A stretch of DNA of 64,000 nt from Rhynchonema sp. JSB1_4 (lineage: Eukaryota; Nematoda; Chromadorea; Monhysterida; Xyalidae). Below the pieces are notes generated by a model. That model was given only the letters and a program-made list of their open reading frames with translations. It did no database searches and had not been told where the DNA came from. The translations under genes were made by a program, and so were the position numbers. The stretch is from positions 1 through 64,000 of the forward strand of contig JASAMV010005036.1 in the NCBI GenBank assembly GCA_030248065.1. Reading direction: 5' to 3'. Positions 24,224-34,723 of this stretch are shown here, one piece after another; the first letter of the stretch is position 1; each line of letters begins with the position of its first letter.

Positions 24224-25929
24224 TACATTTTGCAATGGAACTACAGTCACATTTCGACCCTCATTCAGATCACGAAATGTTCAAAGGACGAAACATTGTT
24301 CATGCGGTGTGGGGAGAATGAACTACAGTATGTACATACAGAAGAAACAAATGAACCAGAAGGGATTGGGGCCAAGTCACAGCGCGCTGATTGCTTGTTT
24401 GTTTGAAATTAATCTCCAATAATAATCCCACCCAGCAGGGTGCAGCGGTCAGCCCACAAACAACAAACACATCGTGTGCTGGTGTGCGGCCCCATTTGTT
24501 GATTTGCTGTGCACTGCATAAGCTGTTGTTGTGCGTCTCTCATGCCTCTGCCTTGGTCGGCTCTCAGTAGTCATTCTGTCTTGACATGTGTGCTTTGCTT
24601 TGCCAACATACGTCTTCTGTTGTGTGAGTTTTGGCTAATATCAATGTGGTCAATTCAGATCGTCAACTCATCCCTATGCATTCACGCAAGACTGCTTGTA
24701 TTGAAGATTTGAGTTGACGACAAAACAACCAGCTCAGTTTGCAATCGTGTGTCAATTCTTTTCAGCTCCTTGAAACTGAACTTTTTGTCCTCTTTTCACC
24801 GTCATAATTTTCTGAAATAGTGAGTGAACAAACTGAACAGTACAGCAATGTGTGTGCTAATCGGATGCCCGTTTCGGCCTGCTCTTGCAGAGACCTGTGG
24901 TGCCCCAGGTCATCGTCAGTATAATCACATCAGATAGCAGCGTGATCCCAACGACTTCAGTTGCACATCAGGCGCTCAGAATCAAGCACTTCAAGCCTCA
25001 AATTTGAGCGCGTTTATGGTTCACCAAAGTCCTTGTTAAATCTCACAATCATCCATTTGCTGAACAATTGACGATTTTCAGTGACAAAATCATAAGCGAA
25101 ACAGGTCTTGGTGAAACAAACCTCCCAACCGTGGTTTCTCTTTTCAGATTCGTATCTCGTTATGCAATCCTGAATGAATCTAGATCAGATCGTAATCAGT
25201 ACTTATCAAACAACGAAAGATCTGGGTCGAAACAATGAAACATCAGACAGTTGGTTCACTGGCGGCCTCGTGTGAAGGTTCGTTTGGTGGTACTCAGAGT
25301 TTAGAAACTATGTGTGGTTTGCGGTGACAAGAACAATTTTTGTGTGTCATCTGATGGTGTCAAACAGCGGTGGAAAAAGACCGGCGGACGGAACAGCCGC
25401 TGCTGTTTTCTTATCCAGCTTGTATCTTTGACTTGGGTTTGACTTGACTTTGGCTCAAACTTGGACTTGAGACTAGGCACAGGTTCGTGCAAAGGCCCCG
25501 TGTACATACATATCTTTGAGTGGCAGCTGTTTTTGCCCCGCTTTTTCCCCGACGCTGTTTTGATCGCCGCGAGGTCAACAGCTATAGAAATGGCCAGGTG
25601 TTCCGTCACGGTGGTCTGATAAACGCGGAATTCGGTTGCCGAAAAAAATGGCCATGCCGCCGCTTTTATCTGTACATTCTCTTCCGCATTCCTGTATTAT
25701 CGAGACGCAGCCCATGGAATCTACACGCACGCATGCATCGCTCGAATACTATGTGGCGCTTATTCGAATTTCCAATCCCCGATGACGCACCGTGTCTAAT
25801 GTACCATTTTCAGCACAACTGTTCAGCAACGCGCAAACCGCGACCGCGTCACTCCAAGTCAAGCAAATCAAACGTCTGTTTTTATGGTTGGTGACCTGAC
25901 CGAATCCCTTTCAAAGTTTCTGTCTCGGG
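24224..25929. other. Region with exon-like segments, no full gene
   Basis: 24640-24720 is an H-family-like short inverted repeat. 24889-25009 is an exon-like segment after a TTGCAG acceptor, reading RPVVPQVIVSIITSDSS. It is related in DNA and frame to 28920-29111. 25815-25925 follows a TTTTCAG acceptor and reads QANQTSVFMVGDLTESLSKF, possibly an exon cut by the hAT-like element that starts at 25930. None can be assigned to a family. Confidence 0.35.
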
Positions 25930-26633
25930 CAGGGTTGAAAAAAAAATTTTTATTAACGAGCTTTTTTTAAAAAAAAATTTTTTTTTGATTTTTTTTGACG
26001 AAAAATTTTTTTATTAGAAAAAGTGTTGCAAACGACGTTTCAGGATAAATGAGATCGATACAACATATTTTTCAAAAATTGAAAAATTTTCGCCTCAGAC
26101 CGAACTTGTGTGGTGACACCCTGTAGTATTGTGCAGATTCCATGGTCTCCGACCAGTCTGAGGTTGATGTTCACTAACGATGTTACTCTGATGTATTGTA
26201 GCATGCCGTACAACGTATTTTAATGCATCTAATGCCGTATATCTGATATACGACCATCAAAATATCGATTACAGCCCAAATCTTGCGCGTCAGATCGACT
26301 TTGCGCGCCCGGTTTTGCACCAGACCTGCATATATACATGTGTAGTAGCATGTAGTAGTACATTATCGGTGCCACATTACTATAAAAGACCAGCCCCGCG
26401 CATCCCTGTACGGATTTGGGGACAATACAGAGCGCCGCAGGCGCGATTTTGGAAAAATTGTCTCGTCCACAGAAAAAAAGTGCCAATTTTTTGCCTCGAA
26501 AAAGGCCATTTTTGGACATTTTAGCCCATTTTGGACAACTTTTTTTTATTAAAAAAAAGCAAAATCTGAGTTTCAAAAAAAATTTTTTTTTTAAAAAATT
26601 TTTTAATTGACCACTTTTTTTTAAACAACCCTG
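25930..26633. mobile_element. hAT-like non-autonomous element M1
   Basis: CAGGGTTGAAAA at the left and ACAACCCTG at the right, with long A/T runs inside. The 8 flanking bases differ (GTCTCGGG and ATCAGGAC), so the termini may come from two insertions or a recombined copy. Its right part (GCGCCGCAGGCGCGATTTT) recurs at 55570-55784 and its left part, inverted, at 4690-5000. Confidence 0.65.
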
Positions 26634-27021
26634 ATCAGGACGCAACCAATCGGTTCGCCAGAGTCGAGTAACACGATGTCCAAACTTTGTTTATATATAC
26701 TGTAGTAAATTTCTAATTTCGTTGCCTCATGCATTCTTACAGACGCAGGGAAACTCCCGTTCGAAGTCGAAGCAGGCAACAAGCTCAACACACAGTGAAC
26801 AAGCCACGCAGCTGACACACACAGCTTGTGTGACTGAAACATTCGAAACGCACGCGAGCCAGCTGCGTGGCTTGTTGACTGTGTGTTGAGCTTGTTGCCT
26901 GCTTCGACTTCGAACGGGAATTTTCCTGCGGCTGTAAGAATGCATGAGGCAACGAAATTAGAAACTTACTATACCCCCCAAGATCAAGCGCGGTCGAAGG
27001 ATTGTTAACCAGCAGCTTTAA
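26634..27021. repeat. Duplicated segment (copy 1) carrying MITE B2
   Basis: GCAACCAATCGGTTCGCCAG ... CACGATGTCC ... CAAGATCAAGCGCGGTCGAAG is shared with 28727-28842. Copy 1 is interrupted by B2 and by F; copy 2 has neither. Confidence 0.75.
26704..26971. mobile_element. Palindromic MITE B2
   Basis: Same ends and arms as B1 (TAGTAAATTTCTAATTTCG, CGTTCGAAGTCGAAGCAGGC); the loop contains TGAAACATTCG. Confidence 0.88.
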
Positions 27022-27615
27022 AGGGGAAATTGCACATTCCTAATCGCCCTTCAAACTTTGCAAGTGCTTAGACTGCAGTCTGGGAATCACAAAACTCAAA
27101 TTATTTAGTATGAATTTGCTAAGATGCATCCATGAGATGCAGTTCAAAAGGAACCGCAGGGAAGAAAATTTGCCGCGGACCGGCCGAATTTCTACCTGCA
27201 CATTCAGGGTTTCAAATGGTCTTGACGCGATCTGCTAATGTTTGCGTCAGAACAGAATGTTTCAGCCCGCTCGCCACGCTGGTTGCACGGGCGATGCCGC
27301 ACGCAATGAAAGAGAATGACGAAAATTTTCGAAATTTCTTTTGCGAGATGTGGCAAGTTGGCTGGTGCACCATGGAACATTTTGTTCTGACGCAAACATT
27401 AGCAGATCGCGTCGAGACCATTTGAAACCCTGAATGCGCAGGTTGAAATTCGGCCGGTCCGCGGCGAATTTTCTTCCCGGCGGTTCCTCTTTATTTGCAT
27501 CATGTGGTTGCACGTCTGAGAATTGGCAACAAGTGATTTGATTTTTGTGATGTCCAAACTATTATCTAAGCCCTTGTAAAGTTTGAAGGGCGAAAAGGAA
27601 TGCGCAATTTCCCCT
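27022..27615. mobile_element. Palindromic MITE F with TTAA duplication
   Basis: The ends are AGGGGAAATTGC and its inverse, with TTAA at 27018-27021 and 27616-27619. The related segment at 28839-28842 keeps the empty TTAA site. The arms run about 250 bp each. Confidence 0.9.
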
Positions 27616-27689
27616 TTAACATGCCAATAATTTTATAATAATTTTATTTTATCCAGCCTCAAATTTTCTACACCCGAGAGTCTCAGATC

Positions 27690-27895
27690 TCAGACCCTAC
27701 ACAGCTCACACAATGTTTACCACAACATGCGCAAGGCAGCCATTCCACAGCGCACACACAACGACAACACACAGCCGGCACAGCGACAACACAGCAATGT
27801 TTCAGCTGGCAAGCTTTGTTGTGTGTGTGCGCTGTGGAACGGCTGCCTTGCGCATGTTGTGGTAAACATCGTGGGAGCTGCGTAGGGTTCTGAAA
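27690..27895. repeat. Inverted repeat S
   Basis: ACCCTACACAGCTC and GAGCTGCGTAGGGT at the ends. The arms share TTTACCACAACATGCGCAAG. The loop has AATGTTTCAGCTGG. No clear target duplication. Confidence 0.65.
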
Positions 27896-27947
27896 ACTAT
27901 GGAGCACAAACAAAAAACTTGATAATTAGATGATTTTTATTTGCAAT

Positions 27948-28444
27948 CAGGGTTGGGCAGAAAAAAACGACGGCGTTTTTTCTTAAAAAAACGACGTTTT
28001 TAAAAAAACGCCTGGGTCGTTTTTCGTTTTTTAAACCCTGAATTTCCTTGATTTAACCCGATTTTTCAGGGAAAGTACCCTGATTATCAAGGAAAATCAA
28101 TTTTTTGTCCCATTTTTTCAAAAAAATTTCGACCAATATTTACTTTGTCGAGATACGTCGATATACGGAGTTTGACTTTCAGTGATGACCCCGGCCAAAG
28201 TTGGTCCCATGATGCGGGTCTGATATGGGACCTTAACAACTCGCTAGAAAGGGGTTGAAACCCGTTTATTTTGCCTCAGAACACATAGAATTACTTTATT
28301 TAACCACGTTTTCTTCAAAACATGAGCGTTTTCCATTTTTTGAGGGCATATTTTGGTCATCTGGGAGTTTTAAAAAAAACGTTTTTAAAAAAACGTTTTT
28401 AAAAAAACGATTTTTGGGAAAAAAACGTTTTTTGCCCAACCCTG
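27948..28444. mobile_element. hAT-like non-autonomous element W1
   Basis: CAGGGTTGGGCA to TGCCCAACCCTG, 497 bp. The flanking 8-mers TTTGCAAT and TTTGGAAT differ at one base. Rich in ACGTTTTTT repeats. Same family as W2 at 30493. Confidence 0.88.
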
Positions 28445-28726
28445 TTTGGAATTGACATCTTATTTCATTCACCACAGATGCTTAAAATTATACGAGTAGA
28501 AAATCCTAACAAAAAATGGCCAGGTTTCTGAAACCTTTTACTTTTTTATTTAACAATGCGGACGTTTCAATAGCTATTGTGCATTGCGGTTTTCGCCACA
28601 ATGTTGGAGGTTGCTGTCATTCCAGTATCAAACTTTGAAACAGCCTATTCGTGTCACAGCAGCATTTCAAATTTTTTCGGTCTTTTTCACCAGGGGCAAA
28701 CTTCAACGCGGCCGTGAAACATCAGG

Positions 28727-28842
28727 AAGCAACCAATCGGTTCGCCAGATTAGGGTCGAGTAACACGATGTCCTAACTTTGTTAAAATATACTACCTCCC
28801 AAGATCAAGCGCGGTCGAAGGGTTGTTAACCAGCACCTTTAA
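28727..28842. repeat. Duplicated segment (copy 2), empty of MITEs
   Basis: Uninterrupted relative of 26634-27021. It provides the empty TTAA site for F and lacks B2. Confidence 0.75.
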
Positions 28843-28919
28843 CCTTGGTTTATCTCATAATCTGACCTGTGTTGTAGCTTTGTTTTTGGTTGCCCGTTTC
28901 GACCTGTTTTCACAGACGG

Positions 28920-29111
28920 TTAGCGGACCAGGTCATCGTCAGTGCGAATGCACCAGATGGCCACGAACCGAAAATGACCGAGGCAGAGACCCCTAACGAA
29001 AAGTTTTTAGAAAATCGGCCGTGCCCGTGTCAGTACGTCGGCGCATCTCAATTTGTTCACAACGATCCGCAGTTCAAACACTCGCTCATCGTGATTACAT
29101 GGGGGAAGTGA
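28920..29111 (+). CDS. Possible terminal exon, unknown protein
   Basis: A TTTTCACAG acceptor at 28911-28919 opens a frame reading QVIVSANAPDGHEPKMTEAE ... ENRPCPCQYVG ... HSLIVITWGK to a TGA at 29109-29111. The preceding intron-like bases and the first coding bases (GGACCAGGTCATCGTCAGT) are shared with 24880-24930, in the same frame. This suggests duplicated exons of one gene family rather than a chance frame. I do not recognise the family. Confidence 0.3.
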   Translation, partial: LADQVIVSANAPDGHEPKMTEAETPNEKFLENRPCPCQYVGASQFVHNDPQFKHSLIVITWGK

Positions 29112-29742
29112 ATGGCCGTTTCTGGTTGGTGAAATTGATGATTTGTTTTGGACTTTTTTGGTCACTGTGAACTTTCAACAGTATTTGTTGAATTTCGGAT
29201 TACTTCAACATATTTTTCTAAGTCCCTCTCGCAGTTCATGAATTTGTGTTTATCTGGCGCGCAAACCCGAACCCGAAGTATAGGCAAACTACGCCAACAT
29301 GAGCCCGATTTCGTAGCTGGCAGCAGTGGTCGTGCGCGATTAATTTCCCAGTGAGCAGCTACCGTAATCTACAGTATACTTCGACAGACAACAACATAGC
29401 GAGCGACGGCACGGTGCATTATGCACGAACGGATCCCGAGGCTGGCCACCGGGGGTCAGCCCCCTTTGGTCACCCGGGGGTGCCCTCCTAAAGGGGGCAC
29501 CATTTCGAAAAGACCACGGAAAAAGACCCTAAAATAACAGAATTTTCACTTTCTATTACACTTCAAAGGTCCAAAAAACGCGCGGTTCGTGTGTCGGTAT
29601 ACCCAGTTCCATGAAATTTCGCTTTCGTTGAAGCCAAAAAGTGCAATATTTTCGCGCACATGCTAATATTTTGTATGGCTGAAAATCGCCCAATTGTAAA
29701 CAAGTACTGGATAAAAACGAGTTTTGATCCATCAAACATGTA
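29112..29742. other. Spacer with MITE A fragment and G/C-rich tract
   Basis: 29285-29325 is a fragment of the MITE A end (CCAACATGAGCCCGATTTCG). 29440-29500 is an unusually G/C-rich stretch of CCGGGGG/CCCCC blocks that could fold on itself. No gene seen. Confidence 0.4.
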
Positions 29743-30009
29743 TGGTAAATTTCTAATTTCGTTGCCTCATGCATTCTTACGGACGCAGGGAAACTCCCGT
29801 TCGAAGTCGAGGCAGGCAACAAGCTCAACACACAAAATAAGCCACGCAGCTGACACACACAGCTTGTGCGCCTGAAACATTCGAAACGCACACGAGCCAG
29901 CTGCGTGGCTTGTTGACTGTGTGTTGAGCTTGTTGCCTGCTTCGACTTCGAACGGGAGTTTCCCTGCGTCTGTAAGAATGCATGAGGCAATGAAATTAGA
30001 AATTTACCA
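29743..30009. mobile_element. Palindromic MITE B3
   Basis: TGGTAAATTTCTAATTTCG ends with TA on both sides (29741-29742 and 30010-30011). The arms and the TGAAACATTCG loop are as in B1 and B2. Confidence 0.9.
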
Positions 30010-30271
30010 TACAAGATAAAAAATGGCCTTTTTGATTCCCGCTCCCTGGGCCGAAAGCTGGATCCGCCACTGAAAAAATCAGCCACTTTTAATACACGTC
30101 CTGAGACTGCATATCATTACCACCTGCTGCTTATTGTGTACGTTTGCAATTCTGAATTGTTACAAATTCCGTTTGTAAAATGCGTACGTTGACTCATTTT
30201 GACCAACACGCTGACAAAATACGTGAAATGTGGATTGGTTCACATTGTGCGCTCGCCTTAGCAATGGTACC

Positions 30272-30466
30272 GGAGAATGTCAAATAAGTCCCCAGTGGGG
30301 GTTTATTCGACAAACGTTTCCCTCTGTGGTCATTTTCAGCGATGTTTCATACCGTTACACATAGTGGGAGCTTATTTAAAAAATTATTTTTTTCTGAAAT
30401 TTCAAATCCGAAGTGTGTCCCAAATAAACCCCCAGGGGACTTATTTGGCATTCTCCGGCATAACCT
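30272..30466. mobile_element. Inverted-repeat element O1
   Basis: GGAGAATGTCAAATAAGTCC at the left and its inverse (GACTTATTTGGCATTCTCC) at the right. A related element is at 55084-55300, and the inner AAGCCCCAGGGGGC-type motif is also near 49140. Confidence 0.7.
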
Positions 30467-30492
30467 AGTGCTGCGGAACAGGATGATACAAT

Positions 30493-30975
30493 CAGGGTTG
30501 GGCAAAAAGCAACAGCGTTTTTCTTTAAAAAAACAAGTTTTTTCAAAAAAAAGACTGTGTCGTTTTTCGTTTTTTAAATTCTGAATTTCTTCGATTTCCC
30601 TTCATTTTTTCAGGGAAGGTACCCTGATTTTCAGGGAGAATCAATGTTTTGTCCTACATTGTTCAAAACTTTCACAACCAATTTTTACTTTGTCGAGATA
30701 CGCCGATATTTGATTTTCAATGATGACCTCGGCCATAGTCGGTCCATAGATGTGGGACTGACATGGGATGTCAACATAACAAATCGCCAGAAAAGGGTGG
30801 AAACTTGTTTATTTTGCCTCAAGACACAGAATTACATACTTCATTTGACCACGTTTTCTTTTTAGCATGAGCGTGTTCCAAACTTCTTTCGAGCACACTT
30901 TGGGCATCTGGGCGTTTTTAATTACAAACATTTTAAAAAACGAATTTCTGAAAAAACGTTTTGTGCCCAACCTTG
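30493..30975. mobile_element. hAT-like non-autonomous element W2
   Basis: CAGGGTTGGGCA to TGCCCAACCTTG, 483 bp. The flanking 8-mers GATACAAT and GATACGAT differ at one base. The interior is similar to W1 (TTGTCGAGATACGcCGATAT). Confidence 0.88.
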
Positions 30976-30983
30976 GATACGAT

Positions 30984-33053
30984 AAGACTCGTCAGTTGGT
31001 TGCTTGTCGCGTTTAGCAGACAATTGTGTCGTTGCATTTTTGGTGGACCAGTGCACTTCCGATCTAATAACGCCCCAAAATATTTCTGCACTTCGGGTTT
31101 TGGGTTTGCGCGCACAGATAAACACGAATTCAGAAACTACGAAACGTGGTCTTGCGTGTTTCGGGTTTATCCGGTCACTGGACCAAGGCACTCGGACCCG
31201 ATCCAGTCTATCCCCTGGTCGGAGCAGTACTTGTTTATTATTGCTATACAGTTTGCACAAATTCCCTTTTTTTCGCACGAGCAAGACATTATTTATAAAC
31301 TTCCATTATTGATATTGTCACCATTGCTTTCCAGTTCCTGTTCCAACTACGTTGAGCAATTCAATCAACAACATCACATTGTGCAGTGCCGGCTTGTTGA
31401 ACACGCAGTTCGGTTTGTTTAGTTTTTCAAGCTTCTTGATGCTGGTCACTTTGCTTCTCAAATTTCGTATGACGCAGCATATGTACAGTATGTGTACCTA
31501 ATCTGGGGCACGTGGCCCTCTGGTACATGCATATTCGGACTGACGATGACCTGGTACGCCGCTAGTCTGCGCGTGCATGTCAAACATGGCTACCAAAAAT
31601 ACGCTACACAACTCAGGACAGTAGTTTGGCGACCGTGACTTGCATCTGATGCTGAAAAAATTTCGCTCTTTGTGCTACATATGTTCACATTATGATGACT
31701 GAAAATACTTTATATAAAATTTATTTAAAACTTTATTTAAAATACGGCGCAAATATTTCTCATATCGCGGCTGGCTATCCACCATTATGTTCGCTTTGCG
31801 ATTCAGACCCGCGACTTCATCGTTGGAAATCCACGTGTCCGAAACTTGTCGAATCCCCAACACGTTCGCCTCAGACGCAACATGGCCGAACCGTCTGCCG
31901 AGAGCTTGGTTAGTATGTCTATTCCAGTTTGTTGCTCCGTGTGAGACGCCTTTGTTGCTGAATTTGGGTTTTTGCCGGTTGTATGATTGTATTCCTTCGT
32001 CAGCTTGGAATTTCTGAAGCTTTCTCCTCTGACCAGAAGCCAGTAGAAATATGGCTTTTTATGAAAGGCTTAGTGCTTGTTGTGAGACCAGAAGAATTGT
32101 CGATTACCATTCGGTTTGATTTTTTGAAAATATTTTCGATGGAAAACAGCTCCTGGGAGCAGATTTCCTCTTTCGATGGTGTGAAAATCAGCTAGTCACC
32201 GATGACAAGGAGTTTCAACCTCGAACAATCGATACTCATCAAACGCTCGCGTAACGTAAAAGTTGCAAAAGTATAGTCTTATCAACGGGTTGCTCGATGT
32301 CACAGATAATCGATCCAATCACCAAGTTTGTTTCAAACCAATTGTAGGTACATACATACGTGCATCTTTCAGCAACTCACCATGGCCACCCTCCCCCACC
32401 ACTCACCAACCGTCAATCAGTCCTGTGAATCTTGACGTCAAACATGTTGATGTTGCTTGGCGCATATGAGGTGGGTACACGGGAGGACATACCGAAGTTT
32501 TCCACATAAAGTCCTGAGGTCTAAAAATATGGCGGTCGAGACAATAATAAATCCAATAGGAGCCCCTGGATATTTTAAATGGAAAACTTCCCCCTTGCAA
32601 CCCCCCCCCCCCGAGTGCTTTTTTCCGGGGGGGGGTGTTTATGTCGAAAACTCCGGTACGAACTGCGATTCACTATTTCAGACGTTGCTCATAGGGCCAT
32701 TTGTCATGCACTTTCCGGTTGTATTGTGTTTGTCAAGAATCTTCACACTTTGCATTCCGATGCTCGGTGATGTCGCACCGAATTTCCACCAACACGTAAA
32801 ACGAACAAGTACAGCCGCCTGGGCGGAGTAACTTTTACGTTCAGCGAAAACAGTGGCGTCCTATATGAGTAATTTCCAATTGAAAAAAAATCGCTCCATG
32901 GTACCAAGGCAGATGCGCCTCGGACTGATCCCCAAGTTTGATTCGAACAACATATGGTGATGTTTCAGCACACCAACATGGTCAGCGTCCACGTGTGCAT
33001 CCATCTCAATGACGCTTCACCACAGCTCTGTCAACAACAGTCAATCATGCGGA
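30984..33053. other. Region with weak open frames only
   Basis: 31787-31915 could encode a basic segment (HYVRFAIQTRDFIVGNPR) ending at a GTTAGT donor, but it has no acceptor. The 30961-31422 frame has no family match. 32600-32640 is a poly-C/poly-G tract. No gene can be called. Confidence 0.35.
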
Positions 33054-33361
33054 CAGACATTTCGTATTTCGTCGGCGATTGCGCGAACGAAAGAATGATT
33101 GTTATCGGTTGGTGAAATATGATCTTGCAGCAGTTCCTCGTCGTGTTGTGACGTTGCGCAGAAAGTGCTCCAAAGCAAATCCCATCCCGTTTGGTTAAAA
33201 TGTCGAAAAGCGCAGTTCATGGTTATCATAGAAGCAGAATGCATGGTATATGCACGACCATTCTTCACTGGGCCGAATTCTCGAAAGCCAATCTCGCGCA
33301 AGCATTGCACGCAAGCGTTTCCAGAATTCGACTTATTATCGCTAAAATTTGGTTGATCGTC
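33054..33361 (-). CDS. Possible exon, unknown protein
   Basis: The minus-strand frame reads LREIGFREFGPVKNGRAYTM ... NQTGWDLLWSTFCATSQHDE ... VRAIADEIRNVCPHD and stops just below 33054. Its start follows an AAATTTTAG acceptor. The composition is protein-like, but I cannot name a family and no partner exon was found. Confidence 0.3.
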
Positions 33362-33969
33362 GTTGTGAAACATCAACCGTTTGCCTAGGCGTTTTCGTTA
33401 CGCAAACCGCTTCCGGACAAAACACCATTCAGACGCCAATGTTCTGGGTTTTCTCTCAGGCTCACGTGCGCAACTGTGTCGTTATCTCGCACTTTCTCCT
33501 CGCTTCTGAAGTGACTTCAGCCGCATAACACGAGCAGTAGTGCATCCAACTTCGTAACGCCCGCGCAAGGTCTGTGTTTTTACCTATAAATACTGTAAGT
33601 GTGTGATGTTTTTTATGGCTGTATTGCTTGCGCTCTTCACTCTACTCTGTTTCCTTGTTTTGAGGTTGTCCATTATTACTCACAAGATTGTGCATTCGGA
33701 AGCGCGAACCGGTTGAAAATATTAATGTTTGTGGTGTGCCATGTGCTGGGTTTTGCTATCAAAACTTGTGCCGGTCCGCGATTTCGAATAAATGAGTTGT
33801 ATCTGTCGCCTATCAAATTCTCAAAATATGTTTATTTATTTTTCACCGGTGCTTGTTGTACTCCGCAAATATTTGGTTTAGTGAGTGGACTACCGATATG
33901 TCCTATTCAGTTGAGGTTGAGGTTGACGGTTTCAGTTTTTATGAGACGTCTAGCCTGTGTGCGTAAGTA

Positions 33970-34175
33970 CAGTACCAGCTGCAACTTTGAGTGAATTCTG
34001 CACGCGTGCACCACGTGCACGCCTTTGACCGCTTCAGCACTGTGCACGCAGTGCATGTGGTGCATTCGGCCTCCTGTACTTTTGTGTGTGTGCACGCGTC
34101 AAACGCGCGCATGCGTACGCACGCGCGCTGCACTCGGTAAAGGCAGACTTCACCCAGAGTTGCAGCTGGTATTGG
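33970..34175. repeat. Inverted repeat T
   Basis: ACCAGCTGCAACT and AGTTGCAGCTGGT at the ends, with a CACGCGTGCA/GCATGCGTACG-rich middle. A fragment of the K end (TATTGGTTGCACAATGACTT) follows at 34176. Confidence 0.65.
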
Positions 34176-34723
34176 TTGCACAATGACTTTATAAGAATTC
34201 GTCAAATTTTTTTCCTAATAAAGAGGAAAGTGAGGGGTGGGCGTTGCGGCGGATCGCACACAAACTTCAACAGAGAGTTGCAGACCTGCGGCAACGTGGT
34301 TGATCTGCTGGATTATTTTCAGGTGAAAATGTTTTGTGAAAACCACAAAAACCACAGTGGTAAAAAGTGACCGACCGAAAAAAAAAAAAAAAAATAAAAA
34401 ATACTCATATCCCACCCCACTACTGTATGCAATACATACCTTTTGAACGTTCAGCTGACTGTAGATAACAGTGATTATTATGATTTGTTTACTCCTTTCA
34501 GACGTTTGGGGCTTGCGCCGTTAATGCGCGTAAGTCCTTGAAGCACATGTGTTCTGAATGCCGCCCCGCTCTTGTCAGACATTGTGGTTAAACAAACAGC
34601 CAAAAGTACAACTTCATGCACACGCAAGAATGACTTACGCACATCAATGTCGCCAGTCGGTTCTATTTATGTTTCTTCGTCATTGTTAGGCAACTGGTCA
34701 CACTGGCGGTGGGTTACGGTAGC

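Noticed and set aside
26229..26645. 138-codon minus-strand frame
   Set aside because: Within hAT-like element M1; low-complexity and no domain.
29556..30086. 176-codon minus-strand frame
   Set aside because: Most of it is the palindromic MITE B3 read through; the same peptide appears at each B copy.
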